This document shows positions 32,301 to 43,606 of a DNA stretch of 64,000 bases, one piece after another. Below the pieces are notes generated by a model. The model was not told the origin of the DNA. It saw only the letters and a list, made by a program, of their open reading frames with translations, and searched no databases. Each line of letters begins with the position of its first letter. Position 1 is the first letter of the stretch. The translations under genes and the position numbers were made by a program. Source of the DNA: Isoetes taiwanensis (Eukaryota > Streptophyta > Lycopodiopsida > Isoetales > Isoetaceae); NCBI GenBank assembly GCA_021234155.1, contig JAJEKV010000011.1, positions 3,223,069 through 3,287,068 of the forward strand, written 5' to 3'.

Positions 32301-35300
32301 CAAGTAGAAGTCGGGGCTTTTGCAAATGGCAAGACATTCGTAAATTCGCAATTAATGCATTGCACCCAAAAATAAATTCCGGTTTTTGCCATTTGGATCC
32401 CTAATTCATCTCCAAAGACATGGCCCAATTTTCGAATTTTCTGGAGAAGGTCTAGGTCAAAGGGTTAGCATTAGAACGGTGGGGGCAGCCCGCTTCAGGC
32501 AACCGAGAGGGCACCCTTCCCAAGTCAAACGAGGCCAGGACCTTGCGGGGATCCCTCACAAGAGGGAGAGTCAGGACCCCAAGAGGCGGGATCCAAAAAA
32601 GTTCCCGAGGCAGCCCCCTTCCGGCGGCGCCCCCGGGTCGACGCTAATGACCACCCTCCCGAGCCCGTTTCCCCCTATCCGACCGTTGGATCCTGGATTC
32701 GGGGCCCCTCTTCGGGAAGGTCCAAAAGATTCCAGATCGGTTAGGAGAACTTGTCAAACCGCTGGGCGCCCCGATGTCGGCCTTGTAGAAACCGGTGAGC
32801 TTGTTTTGTCGTCGCACGTGGGATGCTTTCGGGAATGGCAAATAGACCCGCCAAATCATCCCGAATGGAGAAATTACCCTAGGGAGCAAGTTACACTGGC
32901 CGGTTTTGCTTAAAGAAGGAAACACTCACGCCCTCCACGGCAAGATCCCGCATGCACATCCTAGGCCAATTGACTACGAAAGTGTGATGGAAGTGAGCTA
33001 CTTTGGCTTCTTGGAGTTCGGGTGGTCTTACGGCCCGCGAAACTTGGTCCCTGGGGCAATGTCGACGTTCCGAGTCCATTGGCAGAGTCAGATCGCGATT
33101 CCGGGAGAGGGAGGTCGCCCGTCCCGGCCCCGTGGCCTTGGGAGAGGAAATTTGGGGCAAGCAGCCTCCGAGGGATTTTAGGGTCCAAGGGCGCCAACAC
33201 CCCAACTCCACTTCAAGACATGGCGCAAGGTCCCGCCGAATCGACAAGGAGAGGGCCTCCTAAAACGAAACCCCCGTGGGTTGCTGTGCTCTAGAAGGGT
33301 TTACGTTTTTGGGGCCCGAGTCCCCGGTCCTGCTGCACTTGGGACCGCCGAGAAGCAGCCAGCCGAGAATACGGAGCAAGGGGAACCGGACGGGAGCGGA
33401 GTTTGGGCCTGTCCTCCTCCCGATGTGGCAAGTAGAAGTCGGGGGCTTTTAAAGGGTGGCAAGACATTCGTAAATTCGTAATTAATGCATTGCACGAAAA
33501 TAAATTCGGATTTTTTGCCAGCTGGATCCCTAATTCATCTCCAGCACACGGCCCAATTTTCGGAATTTTCGGAGAAGGTCTAGGTCAAAGGGTTAGCATT
33601 AGAACGGGGGGGGGCAGCCCGTTCTGGGGCAACCGAAGCTGGCACCCTTCCCCAAGTCAAACGAGGCAGGACCTTGCGGGGATCCCTCACAAGAGGGAGA
33701 GTCCGGACCCCGTGAGGCGGGATCCAAAAAGTTCCCGAGGCAGCCCTTCCCCGGCGGCGGGCTCCCGGGGGCTGCACGCTAATGACCACCCTCCGGAGCC
33801 CGTTTCCCCTATCCCACCGATTTGGATCCTCCGTTCAGGGGCCCCTCTTCGGGAAGGTCCAAAAGATTCCAGATCGGTCCGGGAGAACTTGTCAAACCGC
33901 GGGGCGTCCTGATGTCGGCCTTGTAGAAACCGCACTGTTTTGTCGTTCGGGCACCGGGGATGCTCCGGAATGGCAAATAGACCCTGCCAAATCGTCCGGA
34001 ATGGCGAAATTACCCTAGGGAGCAAGTTACACCTGGCCGGTTTTGGCGAAAGAAGGAAACACTCACGCCCTCCACGACAAAGATCCCGCATGCACATCCT
34101 AGGCCAATTGACTACGAAAGTGTGATGGAAGTGAGCTACTTTGGCGCTTCTTGGAGTTGGTGGTCTTTCGCCACGGAACTTGGTCCCTGTGGCAATGTCG
34201 ACGCTCGAGTCCATTGGCAGAGTCAGATCGCGATTCCGGAGAGGGGAGGTCGCCCGTCCGGCCCCCAGGGCCTTGGGGAGAGGAAATTTGGGGCAAGCAG
34301 CCTCCGGAGGGATTTTAGGGTCCGCGCTCTGGCGTCAACACCCCAACTCCACTTCAAGACACGGCGCAAGGTCAGGCCGAATGGACAAGGAGAGGGCCTC
34401 CCAAACGAAAACCCCGTGGGTTGCCGTGCTCTAGAAGGGTTTACGTTTTGGGGGCCGAGTCCCCGGTCAAGGTGCACTTGGGACCGCCGAAGTAGCAGCC
34501 AAGGCAACACGGAGCAAGGGGAACCGAACGGAGCGGAGTTTGGGCCCGTCCTCCTCCCGATGTGGCAAGTAGAAGTCGGGGGGCTTTTGGCAAAGTTGGC
34601 AAGACATTCGTAAATTCGCAATTAATGCATTGCACGAAAATAAATTCGTTTTTTTGCCATTTGGATCCCTAATTCATCTCCAAAGACACGGCCCAATTTT
34701 GGAATTTTGGAGAAGGTCTAGGTCAAAGGGTTAAGATTAGAACGGTCAGGGCAGCCCGCTGTGGCAACCGAAAGCCGCACCCTTCCCCAAGTCAAACGAG
34801 GCCAGGACCTTGGGGATCCCTCACAAGAGGGGGGAGAGTCCGGGACCCCGTGAGGCGGGATCCAAAAAGTTCCCGAGGCAGCCCTTCCCGGCAACAAGCC
34901 CGGGGGCTGCACGCTTAATGACCACCCTCCCGAGCAGGATTTCCCCTATCCCACCGATTGGATCCTCCGCTCGGGGCCCCTCTTCGAAGGTCCAAAAGAT
35001 TCCAGATCGGTCGGGAGAACTTGTCAAACCGCTGGGCCCCTGATGTCGGCCTTGTAGAAACCGTGATTGCTTTTGTCGTTCGCACCGGGATGCTCCGGAA
35101 TGGCAAATAGACCCCGCCAAATCGTCCGAATGGCTAAATTACCCTAGGGAGCAAGTTACACGGGTCGGTTTTTGGAAAAGAAGGAAACACTCACGCCCTC
35201 CACGACAAAGATCCCGCATGCACATCCTAGGCCAATTGACTACGAAAGTGTGATGGAAGTGAGCTACTTTGGCGCTTCTTGGAGTTCGGGTGGTCTTCGC

Positions 35301-36553
35301 CACGGAACTTGGTCCCTGTGGCAATGTCGATGTTCGGAGTCCATTGGCAGAGTCGATCGCGATTCAAGAGGGGAGGTCGCCCGCCGGGCCCCCCGTGGCC
35401 TTGGGAGAGGAAATTTGGGGCAAGCAGACCTCCGAGGGATTTTAGGGTCCAAGGCCTGGCGGCCAACACCCCAACTCCACTTCAAGACACTCAGAAGGTC
35501 CCGGCCGACCGACAAGGAGAGGCCTCAAACGTAAACCCCGTGGGTTGCCGTGCTCTAGAAGGGTTTACGCTTTGGGGCCGAAGTCCTGGTCTTCTCGCCA
35601 TGGAACTTGATCCCCGTGGCAATGTCGGGCGCTTCCGAGTCCATTGCCGAGCCAAATCAAGCGGTTCCGTGAGGGGAGGTTGCCCGTCCTTCCCCGTGGC
35701 CTTGGGGAGAGGAAATTCGGGGCAAGCAGCCTAGGAGGGATTTTAGTGTCCGCAGCTTCTGGCGCCAACACCCCAACTCCAGTTCAAGACACCTACAAGA
35801 AAGTCCCTACCGAACCGACAAGGAGAGGGCCTCCAAACGTAAAACCCCGTGGGTTGCCGTGCTCTAGAAGGGTTTACGCTTTGGGGCCGCAGTCCTGCCT
35901 CCGCCCCGGAACTTGGTTCCTAGAGCAATGTCAATGTTCTCGAGTCCATTGCCGAGCCAAATCGTGGTAGGGGGAGAGGGAGGTTGCCCCGTTCTTCCCC
36001 AGGGCCTTAGGGAGAGGAAATTTGGGGAAAGCAGCCTCCGGAGGGATTTTAGGGTCCGCTCATCACCCCAACTCTCCGGAGGGATTTTAGGGTCCGCGCT
36101 CTGGCGTCAACACCCCAACTCCACTTCAAGACACGTCGCTAGGTCCCGGCCGACCGGACAAGGAGAGGGCCTCTCAAACGTAAACCCCGTGGAGTTGCCG
36201 TGCTCTAGAAGGGTTTACGTTTTGGGGCCGAGTCCTGGTCTCATTTGCGATTGAACGATGGCCGAGAAGCTGCGGCCGAGAACGCATAGCAAGGGGAACT
36301 GACGGAACGGAGTTTGGACCTGTCCTCCTCCCGATGTGGCAATTAGAAGTCGGGGGGCGCTTTTGCAGTGGCAACACACGATTAAATTCGTAATTAATGC
36401 ATTGCACGAAAATAAATTCTGATTTTTTGCCAGCTGGATCCCTAATTCATCTCCAGCACACGGCCCAATTTTCGGAATTTTTGGAGAAGGTCTAGGTCAA
36501 AGGGTTAGCATTGAACCGTCGGGGCAGCCCGTTGCGAGGCAACCGAGCTGATT
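26360..36553. repeat. GC-rich satellite-like tandem array, 1.12-1.15-kb unit
   Basis: The anchor GGTCTAGGTCAA starts at 26,812, 27,960, 29,085, 30,211, 31,332, 32,449, 33,578, 34,715 and 36,489, giving spacings of 1,117-1,148 bp and a last interval lengthened by truncated units. Each unit has the same block order: GAGAGGAAATTTGGGG, CTCTAGAAGGGTTTACG, GATGTGGCAAGTAGAAGTC, GATCCCTAATTCATCTCC, GGTCTAGGTCAA, GGTCCAAAAGATTCCAGATC, ACCCTAGGGAGCAAGTTAC, GCATGCACATCCTAGGCCAA, CACGGAACTTGGTCC. Blocks are conserved, while the short C/G words between them vary by indels from copy to copy. Open frames of 60-205 codons occur in every unit but shift between copies, so no protein is supported. The origin of the unit is unknown to me. 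Confidence 0.92.
35530..36240. repeat. Internally deleted array units
   Basis: CTCTAGAAGGGTTTACG recurs at about 35,555, 35,865 and 36,205, only about 310-340 bp apart. In each case the text jumps from TTTGGGGCCG-AGTCCTG straight to the block that normally lies some 800 bp later (GGAACTTG-TCC). About 0.8 kb of the unit is therefore missing at nearly the same place in consecutive copies. A local repeat of CTCCGGAGGGATTTTAGGG also occurs at 36,037 and 36,075. Confidence 0.85.
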
Positions 36554-36834
36554 TGGAAGATTTGGAAGATGCAGTTGACTTCAAGAATCCTTCAGATCAT
36601 GTTCATGCATGTATCAATGCTAGATTGTACCCAAGAGAAAATATAACAATGTACAAAACATAGGTTTATTGAACAAAAGATCACTTGAACAATTCAGCAT
36701 ACTCCTCCTGAGCTTGGCTTATGGTTTCTATCGTGAAGTCCTCCACTTGTCCATCCCCTTTGAACCATAGCTCCATGTCAAGTATGTCTGGCGTCAGCCA
36801 TGTCGACGCTAGTATCATGTTAATGCTGTTTTTC
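36554..36834. repeat. Left copy of a rearranged gene end
   Basis: Array sequence changes at GCAACCGAGCTGA into TTTGGAAGATTTGGAAGATG. After 38 bp it jumps to AATCCTTCAGATCATG and runs to 36,834. The last 250 bp are repeated directly at 37,533-37,782 with few differences. Compared with the right copy, an internal segment of about 310 bp is missing. On the minus strand it encodes the gene end WLTPDILDMELWFKGDGQ and QEEYAELFK. Confidence 0.85.
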
Positions 36835-37533
36835 CTGAAGATATTTTGCATTCTTCTGTTGGATATCGCCTTCTTCAGTTCGATTTGCCATTTCGGAGCC
36901 TGAGGTTTCTGCGACATTTCGACTTGGACTGGTAGAACCAGCTTCTGAGATTATTTGTGGTTTGGACTCTCCTGTAGCTCTTACAAATGGGACACTTCCA
37001 TGTTCTAAATCTTTCAAATGCACATTCTTAGAAGTTTGTGATGGACAGTCGGCTTGGATTTTTTTCTCCAACGATGATAGATAGCAAACCACTAAATTTA
37101 TGTTTCTTTGTGGCTTGAAGTCAACTGCATCTTCCAAATCTTCCAAAGCACTGGTCTAGGTCAAAGGGTTAGCATTAGAACCGTCGGGGCAGCCCGTTGC
37201 GAGGCAACCGAGCTGATTTGGAAGATTTGGAAGATGCGGTTGACTTCAAGCCACAAAGAAACATAAATTTAGTGTTTGCTTCTATCACCAAAGTTGGAGA
37301 AAAATCCAAGCCGATCGGTCCATCACAAACTTCTAAGAATGTGCATTTGAAAGATTTAGAACATGGAAGTGTCCCATTTGTAAGAGCTACGGGGAGAGTC
37401 CAAACCACAAATAATCTTTGTCGGGTTCTACCAGTCCAAGTCGAAATGTCGCAGTAAAACCTCAGTTCAAAATGGCAAATCGAATCAAGAAGGCGATATC
37501 CAATGTAAGAATGCAAAATATCTTCAAGAATCC
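36835..37533. repeat. Inverted repeat with 313- and 321-bp arms around array DNA
   Basis: The left arm 36,835-37,147 (read on the minus strand) and right arm 37,213-37,533 (plus) share LEDAVDFKPQRNINLV, SQTSKNVHLKDLEHGSVPF and TSPSRNVA, with small indels. The 65-bp centre is a piece of the 1.13-kb array, from GGTCTAGGTCAA to GAGGCAACCGAG. The encoded protein is unknown. Frameshifts differ between arms, so neither copy is clearly functional. Confidence 0.88.
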
Positions 37534-37626
37534 TTCAGATCATGTTCATGCATGTATCAATGCTAGATTGTACCCAAGAGAAAATATAACAATGTACAAA
37601 ACATAGGTTTATTGAACAAAAGATCA

Positions 37627-38149
37627 CTTGAACAATTCAGCATACTCCTCATGAGCTTGGCTTATGGTTTCCATCGTGAAGTCCTCCACTTGTCCATCCC
37701 CTTTGAACCATAGCTCCATGTCAAGTATGTCCGGGCGGCAGCCATGTCGACGCTTAGTATCATGTTAATGTTGTTTTTCCCTGTGGTGCTTCCAAACCCT
37801 GACCATCTTTTCAAGAAGCACCCTCATCATGCTAGGCAGCTCACTGGTTCCTAGCAATTCGGTCAGTGCCTTCTCACCAATCACATACTTCTTTAATACC
37901 TTCATCCGATGGATCGTTGTTTCATAGTCCTCATCTTCGAGTGGAGGAGGGGGTTCACAGAGGATTCCCTTCCTTCTCATGCCCTCGACGGCTCCTACAC
38001 CAAGCTATAGATTAGAAAATAGAGAAAATACAATAAAGTCTATAAACTACAGAGTGTAGCCTTACTTGTGAAGATGGGTTCCATATCTCGCTCTTGAATC
38101 CTCATCCTCCCCTGAACCGGGTTCAAGCGTCGAAGCATACCTTCCATGG
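37627..38149 (-). CDS. Two-exon gene of unknown function
   Basis: Exon 1 (about 38,149-38,067) encodes MEGMLRRLNPVQGRMRIQER and DMEPIFTSK and ends with a strong donor, AAG then GTAAGG. A 64-nt intron follows, with acceptor GGTGTAG. Exon 2 begins near 38,002 with EGMRRKGILCEPPPPLEDED, then TTIHRMKVLKKYVIGEKALT and SMMRVLLEKMVRVWKHH. A frameshift near 37,765 leads to PDILDMELWFKGDGQVEDFT and a stop after EEYAELFK at about 37,627. The product is charged and helical. I do not recognise it. An AACGACG motif cluster lies directly upstream at 38,284-38,385, which ties it to the CACTA-like sequences. Confidence 0.45.
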
Positions 38150-38283
38150 CAATGTATCCCAAAAGCAATAAAGAAAAAACTCTCACAATAACTGCAATGA
38201 AAAACTAGGATCCGAGGATCGTTCGCAATACTCAAATCATAAAAGAAATGGGAAAAATGAAAGCCGGCCGATGACTTTTAAGG

Positions 38284-38385
38284 AACAGAGACGTCGTTTT
38301 AAGACGTACAGACGTCGTTAAACGACGTTTAAAGGTCGTTTAACGACGTCTATAACGACGTTCTCGGCTATTGCGACGTCGTACG
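38284..38385. repeat. AACGACG palindrome cluster
   Basis: ACGTCGTTTTAAGACGT, ACGTCGTTAAACGACGT, GGTCGTTTAACGACGTC, TATAACGACG and GCGACGTCGTACG follow one another within 100 bp. Several are perfect or near-perfect palindromes centred on TTAA. The word is the same as at the CACTA end (18.5-19.0 kb) and in the 25-kb introns. Confidence 0.85.
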
Positions 38386-38528
38386 AAATTTGTTTTGTTT
38401 TCGTATGCTGAGATGCCATATATATTGCCCTATTAGTCCTCCAGCCTCTCCGCCGCCCTCCGTCCTCTGCTCCTGCGCCCTCCAGCTTCCTCCTCCTCCT
38501 TCGGCAGAGCTCCTCACCTACATCTGCC

Positions 38529-39030
38529 ATGGCCGCTTCTCCTGATGCATGCCCGCTTGATGCCGCACCGGAGGTTTGCGGCGGCGGGCTGGAGCACCCG
38601 AATCGCCTCCGGTCGAAAGTGGCTAGAGACGAACCTAACCCAAGAAAGGCCGGAGTTCAAGCAAGCCATGACAAAGCTGCGTGATAGGGGGCAAGAAAGA
38701 CCTCGCCAGACATCGGGAGGCCGGAACCTTCCCTCAGATTGCACTCGAAAGTGCCCGAAGAAATGCATGGTGAGCTCGTTGTGCTTGGCCCGTATGCTAG
38801 AGGATAGGGGCCTTTGGGAAGGGAAACATTTGTGAAGCCCTACTTTCAAAAGCCGCACTGCACCAACCGGGACATGCGGGGAAGTGCTCGTACATGAATT
38901 TTTGGGAAACAGACACCACGGAGGGCTTGGATTCCATGCGGGGAGGCTTGTTCGACGGGTGGAGGAAATCACCGCCGAAAGCACCTTCGAGCCTCAAGCG
39001 AGTGGATCACACCGATGCTGATATATACCG
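38529..39030 (+). other. GC-rich open region, no clear gene
   Basis: From the ATG at 38,529 (MAASPDACPLDAAPEVCGGG) one plus-strand frame is open for about 50 codons. A second frame from 38,545 is open for 96 codons (LETNLTQERPEFKQAMTKLR). Codon composition is high in GC third positions compared with its surroundings. The two frames overlap, so a frameshifted gene is possible. No family was recognised. Confidence 0.3.
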
Positions 39031-39539
39031 CTAGATGTGCACCGCATCCACTTTGTTTTGTGTATTTGAATTGTGTATGGGTTTTTTATATGAATTTTGT
39101 ATTTTGAAGGGAATACATATATGATTTTTGTATATGAATCTTGCATTTTGAAGGGAATCTTCACATTTTATGATTAACTTGGCATAAATGTCTATGATAA
39201 CTTCGAAGTTGCAATACTAATGTTGCCTAATATGGTTTGTAGTATACACAAATTAAGATGCCAAAGTATTTTCTTATTCATATGTGGGAAGAAAATATAA
39301 TCATAATAAAGTAATGAAGGTTCAATCGATGGTAGTCTTCTATCATGACAATAGTCTGCCCCCATTCGACCGCCATCTCTTCTTCACCTTCAAATATGCG
39401 GCGGAGCGAGCCTTACATGGAACTACTTAACCACCACCGATCTTGCAAAGGATCCGAATCTAAGGTGACCTACAAAACCTCTATTACATTAGTTCCTTTG
39501 TTAATGACATATATAAATTTTATTGCATCCAAGTAAACA
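39031..39539. other. AT-rich spacer with short repeats
   Basis: ATTTTGAAGGGAAT occurs twice at about 39,100 and 39,147 with TATATGAATTTTG variants between. No gene is seen. Confidence 0.45.
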
Positions 39540-42500
39540 TACTTGTTCACATTGCTCAACCCTCACGAGTGTGTCTTGACCACGATACCGACGAGTTGAA
39601 TCTAGTGAATATGGGCCACTCGATCTTTGCGTGATCGTGGCATGAGCACCCAGAGACACACAAGATCAAACCATTCGGCATCAAACAACATTGTTTTGAA
39701 TGCACTACCGACATCAACCTCCATGATAGTCTTTATAGTACCAATCCATTCCAACATTGCCTCGATTGGGTTTGGGTCCCGACTACCGGTCGGCAAACTG
39801 TACTAAACTTTGCTGATATACCACAATCATAAGTGCGTTTGCCATGATCCACACTTTGTCGTCGAAAGTGAGCACCAGAAGACCATATTGATGCATATGA
39901 ATTATACTACAAAGTAAAGGAACAAATGTTCAAAATAACGAACAAAACTCGTGAATTATATGCTATTAAGTTGCACTTACAAATAGTGACACGCCTTTAG
40001 CATATGCAAATTCTTCGCTAGAAACATGTTCGCCACGTTGCCTTGCCATCTCTAGTTGTTCGAGCAGCCATTTATTGTTTATCTCACTTGGCAGAACCCC
40101 TAGATGACCTGGAAGTGGTTGTTTGCGATTCTTTTGTCGATAGCGTCTTCTCTCCTCATCTCTCTTTATTTTTTCTTCCTCGTATTTTTTATCCATTTCT
40201 CCATGGGAGTGGAGTTGTAGATGAGAAACTTATTGACTTTTGCCTGTTCTTCTAGTGTGAACAATTTCTTCTGTGGTCTTCCTTCGGGAACTTCTCCAAT
40301 TATAGTTGGAGTGTCTTCATCGGTCCATAATCGTGGAGCATTGGGGTGTAGATCGCCAAGAACTTCGGTGACATAGAATAATGACTCTCGTGCTAACCAA
40401 CCCTCGCCATGCAACCCTTGCCTTGCTCTCGACGCATTTAAGTCCTTGAGGACCTTCGTAAAGCCGTTCTATAAAAACATCCATCTAGGATTTGTTGAGC
40501 CTGCAAGCTCTACTTCGTCCACTAAATGCACTAGTAAGTGAGTTTGTATGTACAGAAAACTTGTTGGGAATTCTTTCTCTAGCATACAACATGCCTCAAC
40601 GACCTTAGTTCGCATGTCCGCAATTTCATTTGTCGGTATCTCCTTCCTTGTAATCCATCTAAATATCATTTAAGACAAAAAAAAGTTAAGTGAGAGTTGA
40701 GCATCGAAAGTGTTTTCTAAATCCGCATTTAACACGAAAACTCGATGGGAGACATATTGCACGTAGTGGACCGCCGGCAGAGGCGATTTACCAATAACAA
40801 TAGGCATAACAAACCGCAACATCTTATGCCAATCATGAGATTTCAACCCGCTTAACTCCCCTTCGTTAGAGAAACAATTACGCAACGAATGCATATATCC
40901 CCGCCGGAGTCTTTATTGCCTTGATCGCTTCTCGAACGGGTTTCATACATTTTCTAGGCACGATCCAATCCACTTGTGGCCTTATTCCTTCTTCGACATT
41001 TAACCATGCTTTAGATTTTGATCCAGCTTCTTGTAGATCTTCTCGTGCTGCATCTGTGTCCTTACGTCCGGTGACATGCCTCCAAATAGACGCTAAACGT
41101 TTTAAAGATGTGCATGGGATCAAGAAGATGATGGATCTTCAATTTGTCCAATAGGGTAGAAGAAAGAAGGATGCTTTCCACTTCATTCCCTTAACCTTAT
41201 TTCCTTCACGCAAGCATCCCACATGTTACCCCAATCTCTCATTGTCAACCTTTTGGGAGGCTCTTGGTGCAATGTTTTTCTCTTGGACCTACGTTATCGA
41301 AGTCGATTTTCCATTGGCAGATATCTCTTGAAGTTTGCATAGACATTTTTTGTGCAATGCCGCTGATTGGCCGTGAGAGTTCAACTGTTCAAACCCACAC
41401 AAGTGACATGCCGCATATCCGCACACTTGGAGTCCAGAGAGTTCATACAAACCGGGCCAATCGCCGTTGTCCACATTAAGATTGCTCTCAAGGTAAATCT
41501 TCGTTCAAAGACGAAGTTCTCTTTGAGACATCGTGAACTTCAATACCTTCACTCCACAATGTCAAAAGCTCATCAATAACTATTTTCAGATATGGATCTA
41601 GACTTTCCGAGCTTCTTCTCGGTCACGGAACTAATAGTACTACCATTAAATGGCTAGTCTTCATGAGTAACCACGGTGGTAAATTATAGTTGATCAACAC
41701 TATCTGGCCAAGTTGACCACGCGGGCTGATTGACGTCCATAAGGATTAACACCATCATTTGCCAACCCTAATCTGAGATTTCGTGGCTCTCTTCCAAATT
41801 TCGCCATGTTTCATCAATATGCTTCCATTGCTTGCGGTCACTAACCACGCTTGGAGTACATTGTCTTTCGACGCATTAGCGCACACCAACCCATGAGCGA
41901 AGCTAGAGATTCACATCGAAACAATAGCCTTATGCGAGGGATCAATGGAAAGTAGCGAACCACCTTCATCGGGACGGTCTTTCCCTTGGCATCTGCGTTG
42001 TACCTAGAGGCACCACATTTAGGGCATGTTTCTGTGTTCTTGTAGATGTCATCCGGATAATATACCATGCAATCATTTGGACAAGCGTGAATCTTATGGT
42101 AGCCTAAACCCAAGAGTCGCCAATATATTTTTATTTCGGGTGCGACTTTTGGGCATAGTGTTCCCTTGTGGGAGTATTTTCTCTTGCAATAACCTGTATA
42201 AAACAGACCTTTACGTATACATTCAACTACAAATTCAATAAGTCAAGTGATTGCAATTGTACTTACTCTAACAAAGCCGTAATACTGGCATTGCTCCATT
42301 TGAATTTGGCTTGAAGGTTTAATATCAATAAAGATGTCGTCAATCTAGATATGCTTGCACCTGGATATAATGCTTTATGCGCCTCCTCCAATAAAACGTG
42401 ATCTTCATGACCATCGTTAGGAGTATTTATATCGTCATCTAGGTCGTTGTCGAAGATTGGGCCAAATGCATCTAACATGTCGGCTATGGGTTCCTCAACT

Positions 42501-42706
42501 TCCATGAAGTCGTCCATAGGGGCATTGTCGTCATCTTCATCATCGTATTCCTGTTCATCTTCATCATTGTACTCTTCATTATGCGTTGTGCCCATGTTTG
42601 TACCATACTGCTCAATGTATTCTAATTCTGCTATCCGCAATGACTTTTGATGTCGCCAATTCAGTACGCTTGGATGTGGTCTCATATCCACTTGCCTACC
42701 CTGCAC
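39540..42706 (-). pseudogene. CACTA (En/Spm) TNP2-like transposase
   Basis: The N-terminal exon at 42,706-42,263 is acidic and ends ALYPGASISRLTTSLLILNL then QAKFKWSNASITALLE, the conserved lead into TNP2. At 42,113-41,841 comes GLGYHKIHACPNDCMVYY, then CPKCGASRY and KVVRYFPLIPRIRLLF, the family's signature zinc-binding block. Shifted frames give INYNLPPWLLMK (about 41,690) and GDWPGLYELSGLQVCGYAAC (41,470). SGLKSHDWHKMLRF and DMRTKVVEACCMLEKEFPTS (40,850-40,560) are the DUF4218 part. At 39,770-39,600 IGTIKTIMEVDVGSAFKTML with FDAEWFDLV is DUF4216-like. Domain order is correct and full length, but at least eight stops or frameshifts make it inactive. The protein would cut at CACTA ends. Confidence 0.88.
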
Positions 42707-42888
42707 GTCAGATTAAACGAAATATATGCGTGATTGATACATACATTGAGAGCCCGTGTTTGTTAAATTTTAAGCATTTAATAACGAACGAAATATAAAA
42801 TTTTATGTCATAATCAAAGCATATATTGAAGATATAATACACATTTATCTTCAATATGTGCAATCTCATTCCAAGAGAAGAAGAATTC
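42707..42888. promoter_or_regulatory. Upstream region of the TNP2 gene
   Basis: AT-rich DNA between the TNP2 start and the GAA tract. No definite TATA box or transcription start can be assigned. Confidence 0.25.
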
Positions 42889-43002
42889 GAAGAAGAAGAA
42901 GAAGAAGAAGAAGAAGAAGAAGAAGAAGAAGAAGAAGAAGAAGAAGAAGAAGAAGAAGAAGAAGAAGAAGAAGAAGAAGAAGAAGAAGAAGAAGAAGAAG
43001 AG
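42889..43002 (+). repeat. (GAA)n microsatellite, about 38 units
   Basis: An uninterrupted GAA run of about 114 bp lies just upstream of the transposase gene. Long Arg or Ser homopolymer frames across it are artefacts. Confidence 0.95.
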
Positions 43003-43606
43003 GATATTCTCTTTTGATTCTTCAAATTATTGGAAAGAGAAAAGAAAATCCAAATGTCGACATGTCCCATAAATTAATGTGGGATGCTTGCATGTACTAT
43101 ATTATAATAGATGGTTTAGGCCTAATAGGATTTTCCTATAGAAAACTTAAGCATATGGAAAAGGATCAAAATATGGTTAAGAAGATTTTCCTATATATGA
43201 AGCTTCTCCATACGAAAAGGACAAAGATATTTAGTGCTTTGAAATGTTTATGTGCATGGTTTAATTTTTATTAAAAAGCAAAAAGCTCTTTGAGGCATTT
43301 CTGACATCTAAATGGATTAAAACTGTGAATGTGAAACGTGTGTTTGGCAAAGTTCTAAGCCTAATATGCCCAAGATGCATCTTGGTGTCATAATTTGCCT
43401 ATGGTTGGTTTTGGCCTCTACACCACTTTACACATAAAGTGTGTATTGGTTGCTAATGGAAAATGAATTTGGCTAAAAAGCTATCCTTAAATTTCTAGTA
43501 TAGACTAAGCATAAAGCCTATGGGATTTTCTATAATCTTGTGCATGCATTTGACTTTAAGGCATTCTTGACATGTGGCTCAACATGCAAGTGTATTTGCA
43601 TGCCAC

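Noticed and set aside
26360-36553. Many open frames of 60-205 codons in the tandem array
   Set aside because: They shift frame from copy to copy, overlap on both strands and contain no domain. GC-rich repeats lack stops by composition.
26360-36553. rDNA intergenic spacer repeats
   Set aside because: No rRNA gene or recognisable promoter is nearby, and the unit did not match any spacer I could recall. It remains untested.
18504-43000. A right CACTA terminus within the window
   Set aside because: I looked for TTGTAGTG-type ends. Near matches such as CACGTAGTGG at 40,755 lie inside coding remnants and lack the rest of the terminus.
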